NCBI GenBank assembly: GCA_963788145.1
Contig: CAWBFQ010000003.1
Coordinates: 806,001-870,000, forward strand
Reading direction: 5' to 3'
Length of the DNA stretch: 64,000 nt
DNA from: UTCFX2 sp963788145
Lineage (GTDB): Bacteria; Chloroflexota; Anaerolineae; Anaerolineales; UBA4823
How positions within the stretch are numbered: the stretch's first letter is position 1; every line of letters begins with the position of its first letter. Of this stretch, positions 45,740 through 54,470 are shown one piece after another. The translations under genes and the position numbers were made by a program. The notes below the pieces were generated by a model, which worked only from the letters and a program-made list of their open reading frames with translations, was not told the DNA's origin and searched no databases.

Positions 45740-47110
45740 TCATCCGTCATTTTGCGGCGGCTGTTTCAATTTCAATTGTTCGAGAATATGAGCATGACTT
45801 TCCCGCGTGATCGGGAAGCGGAACAGCAGCGGCAGCGAGACCAGGATTACAATCGCCGGGATCACGCTGAAGAACAGACGGATGCCCAGCAGCGCTGTGC
45901 TGCTCTGTTCGACATTCGGGACGTAGCCGAACCAGGACAGCGACCAGCCCGCCATCGCAATTCCAAACGCGCCGGTCAGCTTCTGCAGAAAATTCCAGAT
46001 GCCGAAGTAGATGCCCTCGCGCCGCTCGCCGGTCACCAGTTGATCATACTCGATCACATCCGGCACCATACTCCATGGGAACACCCACTGCCCGGAGAAC
46101 CCGATCCCGGCGACGACTGCGATCACGTAGATCAGCGGCGTCGGTCCCTGCGGCAGGAGGAACCCGGCCAATATCGCCGCCGAGGCGACCAATAAACCCC
46201 AGGCATAGGCCGGGCCTTTGTTGATCTTATCCGAGATGCGTTTGATCGGGATTAAAAAGAGCATGACCGAGACCAGCATGGTCAAAAGCACGGTCGGGAC
46301 CGAATCCTTCATCCCCAACTGGTAGATCACGAAATAGGGAAACAGCGAAGTGAGCAGGGTGAAGCTGAAACTGCTGATAAAAAACGCGACCAGCAGGATC
46401 ACAAAAGGGCGGATCTTCAATGTGGTCAGCACTGCTTTCAAGGGCGGCATCTTCGATGGCTGGGCGATGACCCCGCCCGGTTCTTTCACCGTGATGGCGG
46501 TGATCAGCACCGTGATCAAGATGACCACCCCGAAGAACAGCCCCAACAGGCTCCAGGCGGTTTGCGCTGTCACGCCCGCCAGGTCCTGGATCATCTGAGC
46601 CAGCAGGGTGGTGATCCCGGCTCCGAGGATATACCCGACCAGGCTGAAGATCATCCGGATCGCGGTCAGGCTGGCGCGCTCATTATAGTCATAGGTCAAT
46701 TCAGCCGTCATCGCCCCGTACGGCACGTTCGTCATGGTGTAGAAGGTGTCATACAGCAGGAAGGTGGCCAAAACTGCAAAGAAAGCCGCCGCGCCATCCA
46801 ATCCTACCGGGAGCGAGAACAGCAGCCAGGCCGTGAGCGCCAGCGGGATCACCCCGAACAGCATGTACACCCTGCGCCGGCCAAAGCGCGATTTGGTTCG
46901 GTCGGAAAGATAGCCAAAGACCGGGTCGTTGATCGCGTCCCAGGTCAGTTTGCCGGCCAGCAAGGCCGAACCGGCGATAGCCGGGTTGATCAGGGCAATG
47001 TCGGTGTAATAGAACAGGATGAAGAACTGCACCGCCGAATAGACCAACGCAAAGCCCAAATCGGCGACGCCGTAACGGATTTTGAGACCCAGCGATAATT
47101 GTGATTTCAT
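45740..47110 (-). CDS. GPH-family sugar:cation symporter (MFS)
   Basis: About 456 residues and 12 spans. 'LTWDAINDPVFGYLSDRTKSRFGRRRVYML' is the GPH/MelB signature between helices 2 and 3. It imports a glycoside, pentoside or hexuronide with Na+ or H+. ATG at 47110 is chosen (AAGGG six bases upstream); an upstream ATG would add 27 charged residues. High GC, unlike the next gene. Confidence 0.88.
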   Translation of the reverse strand: MKSQLSLGLKIRYGVADLGFALVYSAVQFFILFYYTDIALINPAIAGSALLAGKLTWDAINDPVFGYLSDRTKSRFGRRRVYMLFGVIPLALTAWLLFSLPVGLDGAAAFFAVLATFLLYDTFYTMTNVPYGAMTAELTYDYNERASLTAIRMIFSLVGYILGAGITTLLAQMIQDLAGVTAQTAWSLLGLFFGVVILITVLITAITVKEPGGVIAQPSKMPPLKAVLTTLKIRPFVILLVAFFISSFSFTLLTSLFPYFVIYQLGMKDSVPTVLLTMLVSVMLFLIPIKRISDKINKGPAYAWGLLVASAAILAGFLLPQGPTPLIYVIAVVAGIGFSGQWVFPWSMVPDVIEYDQLVTGERREGIYFGIWNFLQKLTGAFGIAMAGWSLSWFGYVPNVEQSSTALLGIRLFFSVIPAIVILVSLPLLFRFPITRESHAHILEQLKLKQPPQNDG

Positions 47111-47233
47111 AGACGCCCTTTCCGCTTTCTGAACCCGGCCGCCCGGCGCAGCCGCTAACCCGCCCAACCGGGTTATTTTAACATTGTTCATGTCAGTGGA
47201 GAAGGTGGAAAGGGGAGCCGAAGTCAGATCCGC

Positions 47234-47265
47234 GTTTCAATCCACGCCCCTACGTGAGGGGCGAC
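47234..47265 (-). CRISPR. Solitary type I-C-like CRISPR repeat
   Basis: 32 bases matching the form of type I-C/I-B direct repeats: on the minus strand GTCGCCCC...GGGGCGTGGATTGAAAC with a 7-bp stem (CGCCCCT/AGGGGCG) around ACGTG and the conserved ATTGAAAC end. No second copy lies within 100 bases on either side, so it is not an array. It lies 70 bases beyond the end of an AT-rich, probably acquired gene. It could be a leftover of a deleted array or an off-target integration. Confidence 0.6.
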
Positions 47266-47335
47266 ATACGTCATTATTGGTGGCACCCTTGATTATAGAA
47301 GACTTACGTACTGGCGTGAAATACTTATAATCGAA

Positions 47336-49660
47336 TTACCTGATAATCATAGGCAAGTAATTCTTGTAGGTCGGATTGGCACACCAATTGAATGCAATAA
47401 AATCAAAATCAGCTTGAAGCGGGTTCTCCTGCCATTCGTTTATTAAGTGAACACCAGCATAGAGGGTATTAGCCGCGCTGAAATTAACACTCCCTACTTG
47501 CGTCCAATCCATACCAGTCCGACTATACTTAGCAGTGAAGTTATTGTTATCTCGTTCGAGTTTGAGATACATATCAGAAGCAGAAAGCACAATATCTCCA
47601 CTATCTGTGTATGTGCCACCAACTCGATAAATAAACCGTAGATGTCCACCAGTCTTGAGTTCTAGTCTAATATTGTTGTTTCCGTCTTGCCAGATGAGAA
47701 GACCAGCACCTTGGTATTCATCAGGCACTGGTGCAATACTTACGCGGGTCTGAACAACAAATTTTCTTCCAACTGGTTGCAAGACGCGAGGAGCATTTAG
47801 ATTGAAAAACAAATCGTGACCACTGGCCGGAGTCATTAGACGCAAGTTACCAGGATTCGCAGTTAGGCTATAAGTGGAATCGGCTAATGGATCAATCCAC
47901 AACCATCGCAAGTCAAGCATTGAGGTCTCAAAGAGATCGCAGTACCCCGGCGGGAAAAAGATGTTACCCCACAAGGTAACATCCACCAGATTGTCTTTCT
48001 CAAAAGTCTCTGCCCAAAGATTGGGTTGCCGGTCGATGTTGTTGAATGTAAAGTTTAACCCTACTCGCTTTCCGTGCTGGGGGATTAATCCGGTTTGAGG
48101 ATTGTACGGAATAGCTATTTGAATAAGATAGCCACTGCCATAACTACGCGCATATCTACCAAACTGCGACTCCGTAATAAGGCGCCCAAACGGGTAACTG
48201 GGATCATCATCCCACATCGGATAACCCTTGGCAGCAATTATGGTTTCACTACTATCCAAAATATGCGCCTTGCCTATGATAAAAGGATCAGTTGGGTTCG
48301 AATAACTTGGGTCTATGCTGATTTCATAGTTGTCTTTGCCGTGAAACCATCCATCAGCGCTTGCGTCAATCATAAGACGTATCCCTGCATACTTATCAAT
48401 CTGCATCATTAGGTAGAGGTAATTGCTATCCCAGTTGGTGTATATAGTATAGGAAAATGGCGCATTTGAAGCATTGATGCTGCTAGTGAGTTTATCCCAA
48501 CTGGCAGGATTTCCATTAAGCGGCAAAGTTTTCTCTAGTATCTGCGTACTGATGTCATACAGAGGTTCAAAGTCATTGCCATCCAAAGCTTTATCCCCAT
48601 CTGTATCAGGGGCAGCCAAATCGGCGTTCTTGAAAAAACCTGCAACGCTTTCATTGAGGTCTCCATATCCATCCCCATCTGAGTCAACAAGAGCTGTCGA
48701 ACTGTTAAGGGATTGCTCCGTGATGGGCAAAGATGAGCCCTGATCTGGGACGCCATCTTCGTCTACATCAGGAATCTGGATAATATCTCCCCAAGGAGAA
48801 CGTAACACAAGCCAATTATTAGTTGGCCAGATTTTCATTCCGTAAGCCCAAAAACTCCAGTTTTCTCCAAATGCGCCTGCCAAATCCCAGGGACGGTCTG
48901 CAAAGAAATACTCAGGGTATCCACTGCTTTCTAGCATAAAGTCAATAGTATGCTGAATCTCGTGGGGGAACGCAGTAGAAAAACTCTCCGTTCCAGACAG
49001 TTGAAATATCGGATTCTCTGTTATGCCGGTAAGTCCCAGTTGCCAATAAATGGCCCCACCCAAACCTCCATAGGCTGCTGGTAATGAGCCATTGTTATGT
49101 GCCCATAGGTAGTTTATGCTATCAAACTGATCTCTCACGACTCCGCGATTCAATAGATCAGATTCAATAGAAATGCCATCTCCATCGTCGTCAGTAGGGT
49201 TTAACCAGTAACCGCCATTTTGGTGTTGTGTAAACTCAGATGAGTCTTTGTAATCATTGATAACCATAAAAGTTAGATTGAGATGGAACTTGAGATGAGA
49301 CTGTCGCCAAATGAATTTGGCTGAGTCTACAACGTGCTGTTGAATGAGGCTAACATCACCTGCGCTTAATGTGCCTGCAGCCGTATTGGGGTAAATTACA
49401 ACAAGAGTGTCAAGCTCAGTGTATGCTGTTGTGCCAGAGGTTGCCTGATAAGCAGCCTGTGGGACCTGTAGGGAGGGAAGTAAATGAGGATTTTGAATTT
49501 CAATATAGCCTTGAGGTTGATCAATGGGAGCGTCAAACACCGCGTAGATGTAGAGCGACTCTGTATTTGATGGGCTATAAGCATTCGATGTTGGCGTAAC
49601 CTGCAAAACAGTGAACAAGACCGACGCAAGAACTATGTGAAGGCATTTGCGAGTAAACAT
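47336..49660 (-). CDS. Secreted metalloprotease-like multidomain protein, AT-rich
   Basis: 774 residues with a signal peptide (KCLHIVLASVLFTVLQV). The zinc-binding 'FPHEIQHTIDF' (H-E-x2-H) lies near residue 235. Ca-binding Asp repeats ('DVDEDGVPDQG', 'DSDGDGYGDLN', 'DTDGDKALDGNDF') are followed by a sugar-binding CBM9-like domain and a C-terminal DUF1349-like beta domain. GC is about 42%, well below both neighbours, suggesting recent acquisition. Likely an exported protease acting on polymers; the catalytic Glu is present, and a third metal ligand cannot be placed with confidence. Confidence 0.75.
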   Translation of the reverse strand: MFTRKCLHIVLASVLFTVLQVTPTSNAYSPSNTESLYIYAVFDAPIDQPQGYIEIQNPHLLPSLQVPQAAYQATSGTTAYTELDTLVVIYPNTAAGTLSAGDVSLIQQHVVDSAKFIWRQSHLKFHLNLTFMVINDYKDSSEFTQHQNGGYWLNPTDDDGDGISIESDLLNRGVVRDQFDSINYLWAHNNGSLPAAYGGLGGAIYWQLGLTGITENPIFQLSGTESFSTAFPHEIQHTIDFMLESSGYPEYFFADRPWDLAGAFGENWSFWAYGMKIWPTNNWLVLRSPWGDIIQIPDVDEDGVPDQGSSLPITEQSLNSSTALVDSDGDGYGDLNESVAGFFKNADLAAPDTDGDKALDGNDFEPLYDISTQILEKTLPLNGNPASWDKLTSSINASNAPFSYTIYTNWDSNYLYLMMQIDKYAGIRLMIDASADGWFHGKDNYEISIDPSYSNPTDPFIIGKAHILDSSETIIAAKGYPMWDDDPSYPFGRLITESQFGRYARSYGSGYLIQIAIPYNPQTGLIPQHGKRVGLNFTFNNIDRQPNLWAETFEKDNLVDVTLWGNIFFPPGYCDLFETSMLDLRWLWIDPLADSTYSLTANPGNLRLMTPASGHDLFFNLNAPRVLQPVGRKFVVQTRVSIAPVPDEYQGAGLLIWQDGNNNIRLELKTGGHLRFIYRVGGTYTDSGDIVLSASDMYLKLERDNNNFTAKYSRTGMDWTQVGSVNFSAANTLYAGVHLINEWQENPLQADFDFIAFNWCANPTYKNYLPMIIR

Positions 49661-49915
49661 CTAGATACCCCTTATATACGGCGGCGAGCCGCCCAACTGC
49701 TTACGGTATCTGCTGGAGGGTTGGTGTGGACTCGGCTTAGGAGCAAGATTCTGCTCGGGTGTTAAAAAGCCTGAAATTGCCGCAGAATCCCCACCGTCCA
49801 TTGCACCCGTTCAGGATGGCGGGCTATCCTATTTCAGAGCAGAACGGGAGCCCGTTCCGAGAAAGCTTTGTTCAACGTATACTTAAGTTTCCACACAATC
49901 TAATTATACAGACAT
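49661..49915. other. Low-complexity scar between AT-rich island and pruA
   Basis: No convincing gene. A 10-bp hairpin (CCCACCGTCC at 49790-49799, GGATGGCGGG at 49814-49823, one mismatch and one G-T) follows 'AGAATCC'. That arrangement resembles the right end of IS200/IS605 TnpB elements, but no transposase or TnpB remnant is recognisable. The remainder of the gap to 50189 is the AT-rich pruA promoter region. Confidence 0.25.
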
Positions 49916-50076
49916 TTGACATTGTATGCAATAACCCGGATAAAAAAATATCGTAAAGCCGTCCAAAAAACCCTGGAGCAGATGCGGGCCTCCAATTTTC
50001 TCCACCTTCCAACTCTCCGTGGTTCACCTCCCCTCGAAACCGGAAAAATGTCATACCATTTCGAATACACGTATCT

Positions 50077-50105
50077 TTGACGAGAACGATACTCTAAGCT
50101 AAAAT
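50077..50105 (+). promoter_or_regulatory. Promoter of pruA, with flanking direct repeats
   Basis: TTGACG (50077-50082), 17-base spacer, TAAAAT (50100-50105). A second candidate, TTGACA-17-GATAAA, lies upstream at 49916-49944. ACACGTATCT occurs at 50067-50076, just overlapping the -35 edge, and again at 50142-50151 in the leader, suggesting a regulator bound on both sides. Confidence 0.6.
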
Positions 50106-50189
50106 TGGGGTACAAAAATTCGACATCCCTTCTTCGTCCAGACACGTATCTATTCGCTTCCAATTCAACCTGAATAAAAGGAGCCTTTT

Positions 50190-51767
50190 ATGACCGATCA
50201 ATTCAAACTCACTTACGCAACCATGTTCAACCCGCCCGAAGAATTGCATACCAAATTTGATCAAGCGCTGGCAGATACCAAAGCCAGCCTGGGCAAAGAA
50301 TACGCCATGATCATCGCCGGCAAAGACGTCTTCGCCGATGAAAAATTCGAGGATCATTCGCCGATCAATACCGATATGGTCCTGGCAGTGATGCAGAAAG
50401 GGAATCAAAAGCACGCCGCCCAGGCCCTGGCCGCAGCCCGCAAAGCCTTCCCGGTTTGGAGCCGGATGGACTGGAAAGAGCGCGTCCGCCTGCTGCACAA
50501 AGCCGCCGACCTGATGGATGAGCGCATCTTCACCATGGGCGCGGCGATGGCGCTGGAAGTCGGCAAGAACCGGATGGAATCGCTCGGCGACGTCGCTGAA
50601 ACCGCCGACCTGGTGCGCTATGCCTGTCATCAAATGGAAAAGAACGACGGCTACGTCGTCGAGATGGGACGAGACCCGCTGGTGGGTTTCAAGTCCACCA
50701 ATTTCTCAGTGTTGAAACCCTATGGCGTCTGGCTGGTGATCAGCCCGTTCAACTTCCCCACTGCCCTCACCGGCGGGCCGATGGGCTCAGCCCTGGTCAG
50801 CGGCAACACCGTGGTGATCAAGCCCGCCACCGATACGCCCTGGATCGTGCGCCTGCTGGCCGAATGCTTCCGCGACGCCGGGCTGCCGGACGGGGTGGTC
50901 AACTTCGTCACCGGCCCCGGGCGCACGCTCGGTCAGGCGCTGATCGAAAGCCCCGAAGTCGATGGCGTCACCTTCACCGGCTCGTATGACGTCGGGATGA
51001 AGATCTTCCGTGACTATGCGAATGGTCGCTGGGTGCGCCCTGCAATTCTCGAACTGGGCGGCAAGAACCCCGCCATCGTCTCGCGCCATGCCGACCTGGA
51101 ACACGCCGCAACCGGCATCGTCCGCTCCTCCTTCGGCCTGCAGGGGCAGAAATGCTCCGCCTGCTCGCGGGTCTTTATCGAAGCGCCGGTCTATGACGCC
51201 CTGGTCGATCGCATAGTTGGATTGACCAATAAACTCACCATAGGCGACCCCACCGAACGAGCGAATTTCCTCGGTCCTGTGATCAACCAAAGCTCCTACC
51301 AGGATTACCAGAATTTCGCCCAGGAGCTGGCCCAGGCGGGCACGATCCTCACCGGCGGCAGAGTGCTGCAGGACGGAGACTATGCGAAGGGCTTCTTCTG
51401 CGCCCCCACCCTCGTCGCCGATGTCCCGCTGGATCATCATCTCTGGAAAGAAGAGATGTTCCTGCCCATCACCACCATCGCCAAAGTGGACAATCTCGAA
51501 GACGCCATGCGCGAAGCCAATGATGTGGCCTACGGGCTGACGGCCGGGTTCTACGGCTCGAAAGAAGAAGTGCGCTGGTTCTTCGATAACATCCAGGCCG
51601 GCGTCACCTATGCCAATCGCCCACAAGGTGCAACTACCGGCGCTTGGCCTGGATTCCAGCCGTTTGGCGGTTGGAAAGGCTCTGGTTCAAGCGGCAAGAA
51701 CGCCGGTGGGCATTATTACCTGCCCTTGTATATGCACGAGACCATCCAGACCCTGGTCGAAGAATAG
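50190..51767 (+). CDS. pruA: 1-pyrroline-5-carboxylate (L-glutamate gamma-semialdehyde) dehydrogenase
   Basis: 525 residues. The catalytic Cys is in 'GLQGQKCSACSRVF' and the general base Glu in 'ILELGGKNPAIV'. 'FGGWKGSGSSGKNAGGHYYLPLYM' near the C-terminus is specific to P5C dehydrogenases. It oxidises glutamate semialdehyde to glutamate with NAD+. No proline dehydrogenase domain or gene is nearby, so it may serve arginine/ornithine as well as proline breakdown. AAAAGGAG precedes ATG. Confidence 0.92.
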   Translation: MTDQFKLTYATMFNPPEELHTKFDQALADTKASLGKEYAMIIAGKDVFADEKFEDHSPINTDMVLAVMQKGNQKHAAQALAAARKAFPVWSRMDWKERVRLLHKAADLMDERIFTMGAAMALEVGKNRMESLGDVAETADLVRYACHQMEKNDGYVVEMGRDPLVGFKSTNFSVLKPYGVWLVISPFNFPTALTGGPMGSALVSGNTVVIKPATDTPWIVRLLAECFRDAGLPDGVVNFVTGPGRTLGQALIESPEVDGVTFTGSYDVGMKIFRDYANGRWVRPAILELGGKNPAIVSRHADLEHAATGIVRSSFGLQGQKCSACSRVFIEAPVYDALVDRIVGLTNKLTIGDPTERANFLGPVINQSSYQDYQNFAQELAQAGTILTGGRVLQDGDYAKGFFCAPTLVADVPLDHHLWKEEMFLPITTIAKVDNLEDAMREANDVAYGLTAGFYGSKEEVRWFFDNIQAGVTYANRPQGATTGAWPGFQPFGGWKGSGSSGKNAGGHYYLPLYMHETIQTLVEE

Positions 51768-51790
51768 ACTTTCCGCTGACGAATACCACA

Positions 51791-51825
51791 AGTTGCAATG
51801 CACTGCCGTGCAGTGCATTGCAACT
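51791..51825. repeat. Perfect 16-bp inverted repeat between pruA and the CoA-transferase gene
   Basis: AGTTGCAATGCACTGC (51791-51806) and its exact complement at 51810-51825, with a 3-base loop. No T-run follows. It could be an operator, mRNA-stability element or attenuator in the pruA-CoA-transferase run. Confidence 0.75.
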
Positions 51826-51860
51826 GTCCAGTTAAAAACGGCTCTGCAAAGGGTATCGAT

Positions 51861-52763
51861 ATGACGAAGAAAATGGAATTATCCCAGGCAATAAATGATT
51901 TTGTTCAAGACGGCGACCTGGTATACGCGGCTGGATTTACGCATCTGATCCCATTTGCCGCCGGGCATGAAATCATCCGCCAGCGTAAAAGAAACCTGGT
52001 CTTAGCCCGCGCCACCCCCGATCTGATCTATGACCAGATGGTTGCCGCCGGTTGCGCCAGTAAAGTCATCTTTTCTTACATCGGCAATCCGGGAGTAGGC
52101 TCGCTGCGCATCGTCCGCGCCGAACTGGAAGCCGGTCGGCTGGAATGGGAGGAATACTCCCATTTTGCGATGATCTCACGCCTGCAAGCTGGCGCTTCTG
52201 GTCTGCCGTTCATGCCGATGAACCCCACCGCCGCGGTCGATCTCGAGCTGGCAAATCCAAATTACCGCACCGTCAGCGATCCTTATTCCGGTCAGGATGT
52301 GGTCGTGGTGCCCGCCCTAAAACCCGACGTGGCGATCATCCATGTCCAACGCTGCGATGCAGAGGGCAACGCCCAGATCTGGGGCATCATTGGAGAACAA
52401 AAAGAAGCCGCCTTCGCCGCCAAGAAAGTGATCTTAACCAGCGAAGAAATTGTGGATGAGAGCGTCATTCGCTCCGACCCGAACCGCACCCTGATCCCCG
52501 GCTTCATCGTGGACGCCGTTTGCCACGTCCCTTACTGCAGCCACCCCTCCTACACCCAGGGCTACTATGACCGCGATAATCAATTCTATCTGGAGTGGGA
52601 CAAAATCAGCCAGGATCCCGAGTTGGTCCAGGCCTGGTTAAAAGAATGGGTCTTCGGCGTCAAAGATCGGGCTGAGTATTGGGAAAAACTGGGAGAAGAC
52701 GCCCGCCAGCGCCTGCGCATCCAAAGCAAACTGAGCCAGCCAGTGGATTACGGGGTTTATTAG
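51861..52763 (+). CDS. CoA-transferase alpha subunit (glutaconate CoA-transferase A-like)
   Basis: 300 residues. 'QAINDFVQDGDLVYAAGFTHLIP' and 'FSYIGNPGVGSLRIVRAE' match the alpha subunits of class I CoA-transferases of the GctA/IpdA type. It forms a heterodimer with the subunit at 53677-54456; the acylated Glu is on that partner. It moves CoA between a carboxylic acid and acetyl-CoA. ATG at 51861 is fixed by AAGGG seven bases upstream. Confidence 0.82.
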   Translation: MTKKMELSQAINDFVQDGDLVYAAGFTHLIPFAAGHEIIRQRKRNLVLARATPDLIYDQMVAAGCASKVIFSYIGNPGVGSLRIVRAELEAGRLEWEEYSHFAMISRLQAGASGLPFMPMNPTAAVDLELANPNYRTVSDPYSGQDVVVVPALKPDVAIIHVQRCDAEGNAQIWGIIGEQKEAAFAAKKVILTSEEIVDESVIRSDPNRTLIPGFIVDAVCHVPYCSHPSYTQGYYDRDNQFYLEWDKISQDPELVQAWLKEWVFGVKDRAEYWEKLGEDARQRLRIQSKLSQPVDYGVY

Positions 52764-52778
52764 ATCGATTGGAAATCC

Positions 52779-53636
52779 GTGAAACAGCCAGCGCCAATTC
52801 CATTTGACAGCTTTGGCGAGAAAGGGCCGCCGCTCCATTTTTCCCACGCAAATGGATATCCGCCATGCGCATATCGGCCATTATTGGAGCTATTGAGCGT
52901 CAGGTACGCTGTGCGCGCGATGCGCATGCGCCCAATGTGGCCGGGTTCTGACCCGAAAATGCTTTCAGATTGGCGCATCCTTTCGCAAGACCTGGCTCGT
53001 TTTCTGGAAGAAAACACTCTGACGGGCTGTGTCGGCATCGGCCATTCATTGGGCGCCATCACCACACTGCGGCTGTCCCTGGATCAACCGGACGAATTTC
53101 GGGCTTTGGTGCTGCTCGATCCGGTGCTTTTTCCGCCCGCCATGATCTATTTCTGGAAATGGATCACTGCACTGGGGCTGAGAAGCCAGCTCCATCCACT
53201 GGCTAAAAAGTCCTTGAAAAGACGGACCCACTTTGAAAACCGAGCTGCAATGTTCGCCAACTATCGCCAGAAAAGCGTCTTCCGTCGAATGAGCGACGAA
53301 GCCCTATCAGCCTATGTGGATGCTCTGGCCTGCCCGAATGGAGATGGAACCCTGGATCTGTGTTACCCACCTGCCTGGGAATCCCGCATCTACCTCACCG
53401 GCATCCTGCCAGATATGGATATATGGAAGCGGTTGGGAGATCTAAGAATCCCCACATTAATCCTGCGCGGCGCCCAAACCAATACCTTCCGAGAGAATAC
53501 CGCCCAATTAGTCCGCCGTCGCCAATCAACCATCCAGGTTCATACGATAGAAAATGCAAGCCATCTGGTCCCCCTGGAACGACCAGAAGAAGTCGCCAGA
53601 TTGACTCTGGATTTTCTGGACAGCCTATCCTCTTGA
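52779..53636 (+). CDS. Alpha/beta-hydrolase
   Basis: 285 residues. The nucleophile elbow is 'GIGHSLGAI' and the catalytic His is in 'IENASHLVPLERPEEVA'; the acid is probably Asp in the 'LRIPTLILRGAQ' region. GTG start with GGAA upstream, 15 bases after gctA. Its position between the two CoA-transferase subunit genes suggests it acts on the same CoA ester, for example as a thioesterase or ring-opening hydrolase. Confidence 0.83.
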   Translation: MKQPAPIPFDSFGEKGPPLHFSHANGYPPCAYRPLLELLSVRYAVRAMRMRPMWPGSDPKMLSDWRILSQDLARFLEENTLTGCVGIGHSLGAITTLRLSLDQPDEFRALVLLDPVLFPPAMIYFWKWITALGLRSQLHPLAKKSLKRRTHFENRAAMFANYRQKSVFRRMSDEALSAYVDALACPNGDGTLDLCYPPAWESRIYLTGILPDMDIWKRLGDLRIPTLILRGAQTNTFRENTAQLVRRRQSTIQVHTIENASHLVPLERPEEVARLTLDFLDSLSS

Positions 53637-53676
53637 CGAAAGCGCCAGATCAAACGACAAAAAAGGATTGATAAAA

Positions 53677-54456
53677 ATGGATCCATCCAATTATTCTTCA
53701 TCCGAATTGATGATCATCAATGCTGCCCGCCTGCTGCGCGACCACGATGTCGTCTTTGTCGGCGTCGGTCAACCCAACCTGGCCTGCAACCTGGCCCGGC
53801 GCACCCATGCCCCCCATTTGCTGATGATCTATGAGGCAGGCGTGATTGGCGCCCAGCCAGCCCGCCTGCCGCTCTCGATCGGCGATCCCACTCTGGTCAG
53901 CGGGGCGACTGCGGTATGCTCGATGTATGATATTTTCACCCTCTACCTTCAGCGCGGGAATGTCGATGTGGGTTTCCTGGGCGGCGCCCAGATTGACCGA
54001 TTTGGGAATATCAACGCAACTGTCATTGGTGACTATGCGCACCCCAAGGTGCGCCTGCCCGGTTCAGGCGGCTCAAAAGAGATCGCGGCATGGGCAAACC
54101 GCTGCTACGTGATGACCCCCCACCAAAAACGACGATTCCCAGAAAAATGCGATTTTCGCACTTCCGCCGGTTTCCTCGGCGGCAAACCAGAACGCCTCGC
54201 GGCGGGACTGCGCGGCGCAGGGCCTCAGGCGGTTGTCACTGACATCGGCATCCTCGAGCCGGATGAAAATGGCGAGCTGATCCTGGCTGCTCTGCACCCC
54301 AACAAGTCGGTCGAAGACGCCCAGGCGAACACCGGCTGGGATTTGCAGGTTTCTCCCAGCTTGCGTTACACCCAACCCCCAACCATGGAAGAGTTGCGCA
54401 TCCTGCGCGAGGAACTCGATCCCCAGGGAATCTATATTAAAGGCTCAGGGGGTTGA
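53677..54456 (+). CDS. CoA-transferase beta subunit (glutaconate CoA-transferase B-like)
   Basis: About 259 residues. 'LLMIYEAGVIGAQP' has the YE(S/A)G motif whose Glu becomes the acyl-CoA-linked residue in GctB. 'GGAQIDRFGNINATVIGDY' and 'LPGSGGSKEIAAWA' are also family-typical. Pairs with the alpha subunit two genes upstream. Could belong to amino-acid (glutamate) fermentation, given pruA just upstream, or to another dicarboxylate route. Confidence 0.83.
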   Translation: MDPSNYSSSELMIINAARLLRDHDVVFVGVGQPNLACNLARRTHAPHLLMIYEAGVIGAQPARLPLSIGDPTLVSGATAVCSMYDIFTLYLQRGNVDVGFLGGAQIDRFGNINATVIGDYAHPKVRLPGSGGSKEIAAWANRCYVMTPHQKRRFPEKCDFRTSAGFLGGKPERLAAGLRGAGPQAVVTDIGILEPDENGELILAALHPNKSVEDAQANTGWDLQVSPSLRYTQPPTMEELRILREELDPQGIYIKGSGG

Positions 54457-54470
54457 TTGTTGGCGAGTTA

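Noticed and set aside
47192..47335. CRISPR array
   Set aside because: Only one repeat unit is present; neither flank holds a second repeat at spacer distance.
49759..49956. 65-codon frame in the pruA upstream gap
   Set aside because: It crosses the hairpin and promoter region, has no Shine-Dalgarno and no recognisable sequence features.
50787..51626. 279-codon open frame antisense to pruA
   Set aside because: It is a shadow frame of a high-GC gene; pruA is intact with all motifs, and the antisense product has no recognisable domain, promoter or ribosome site.
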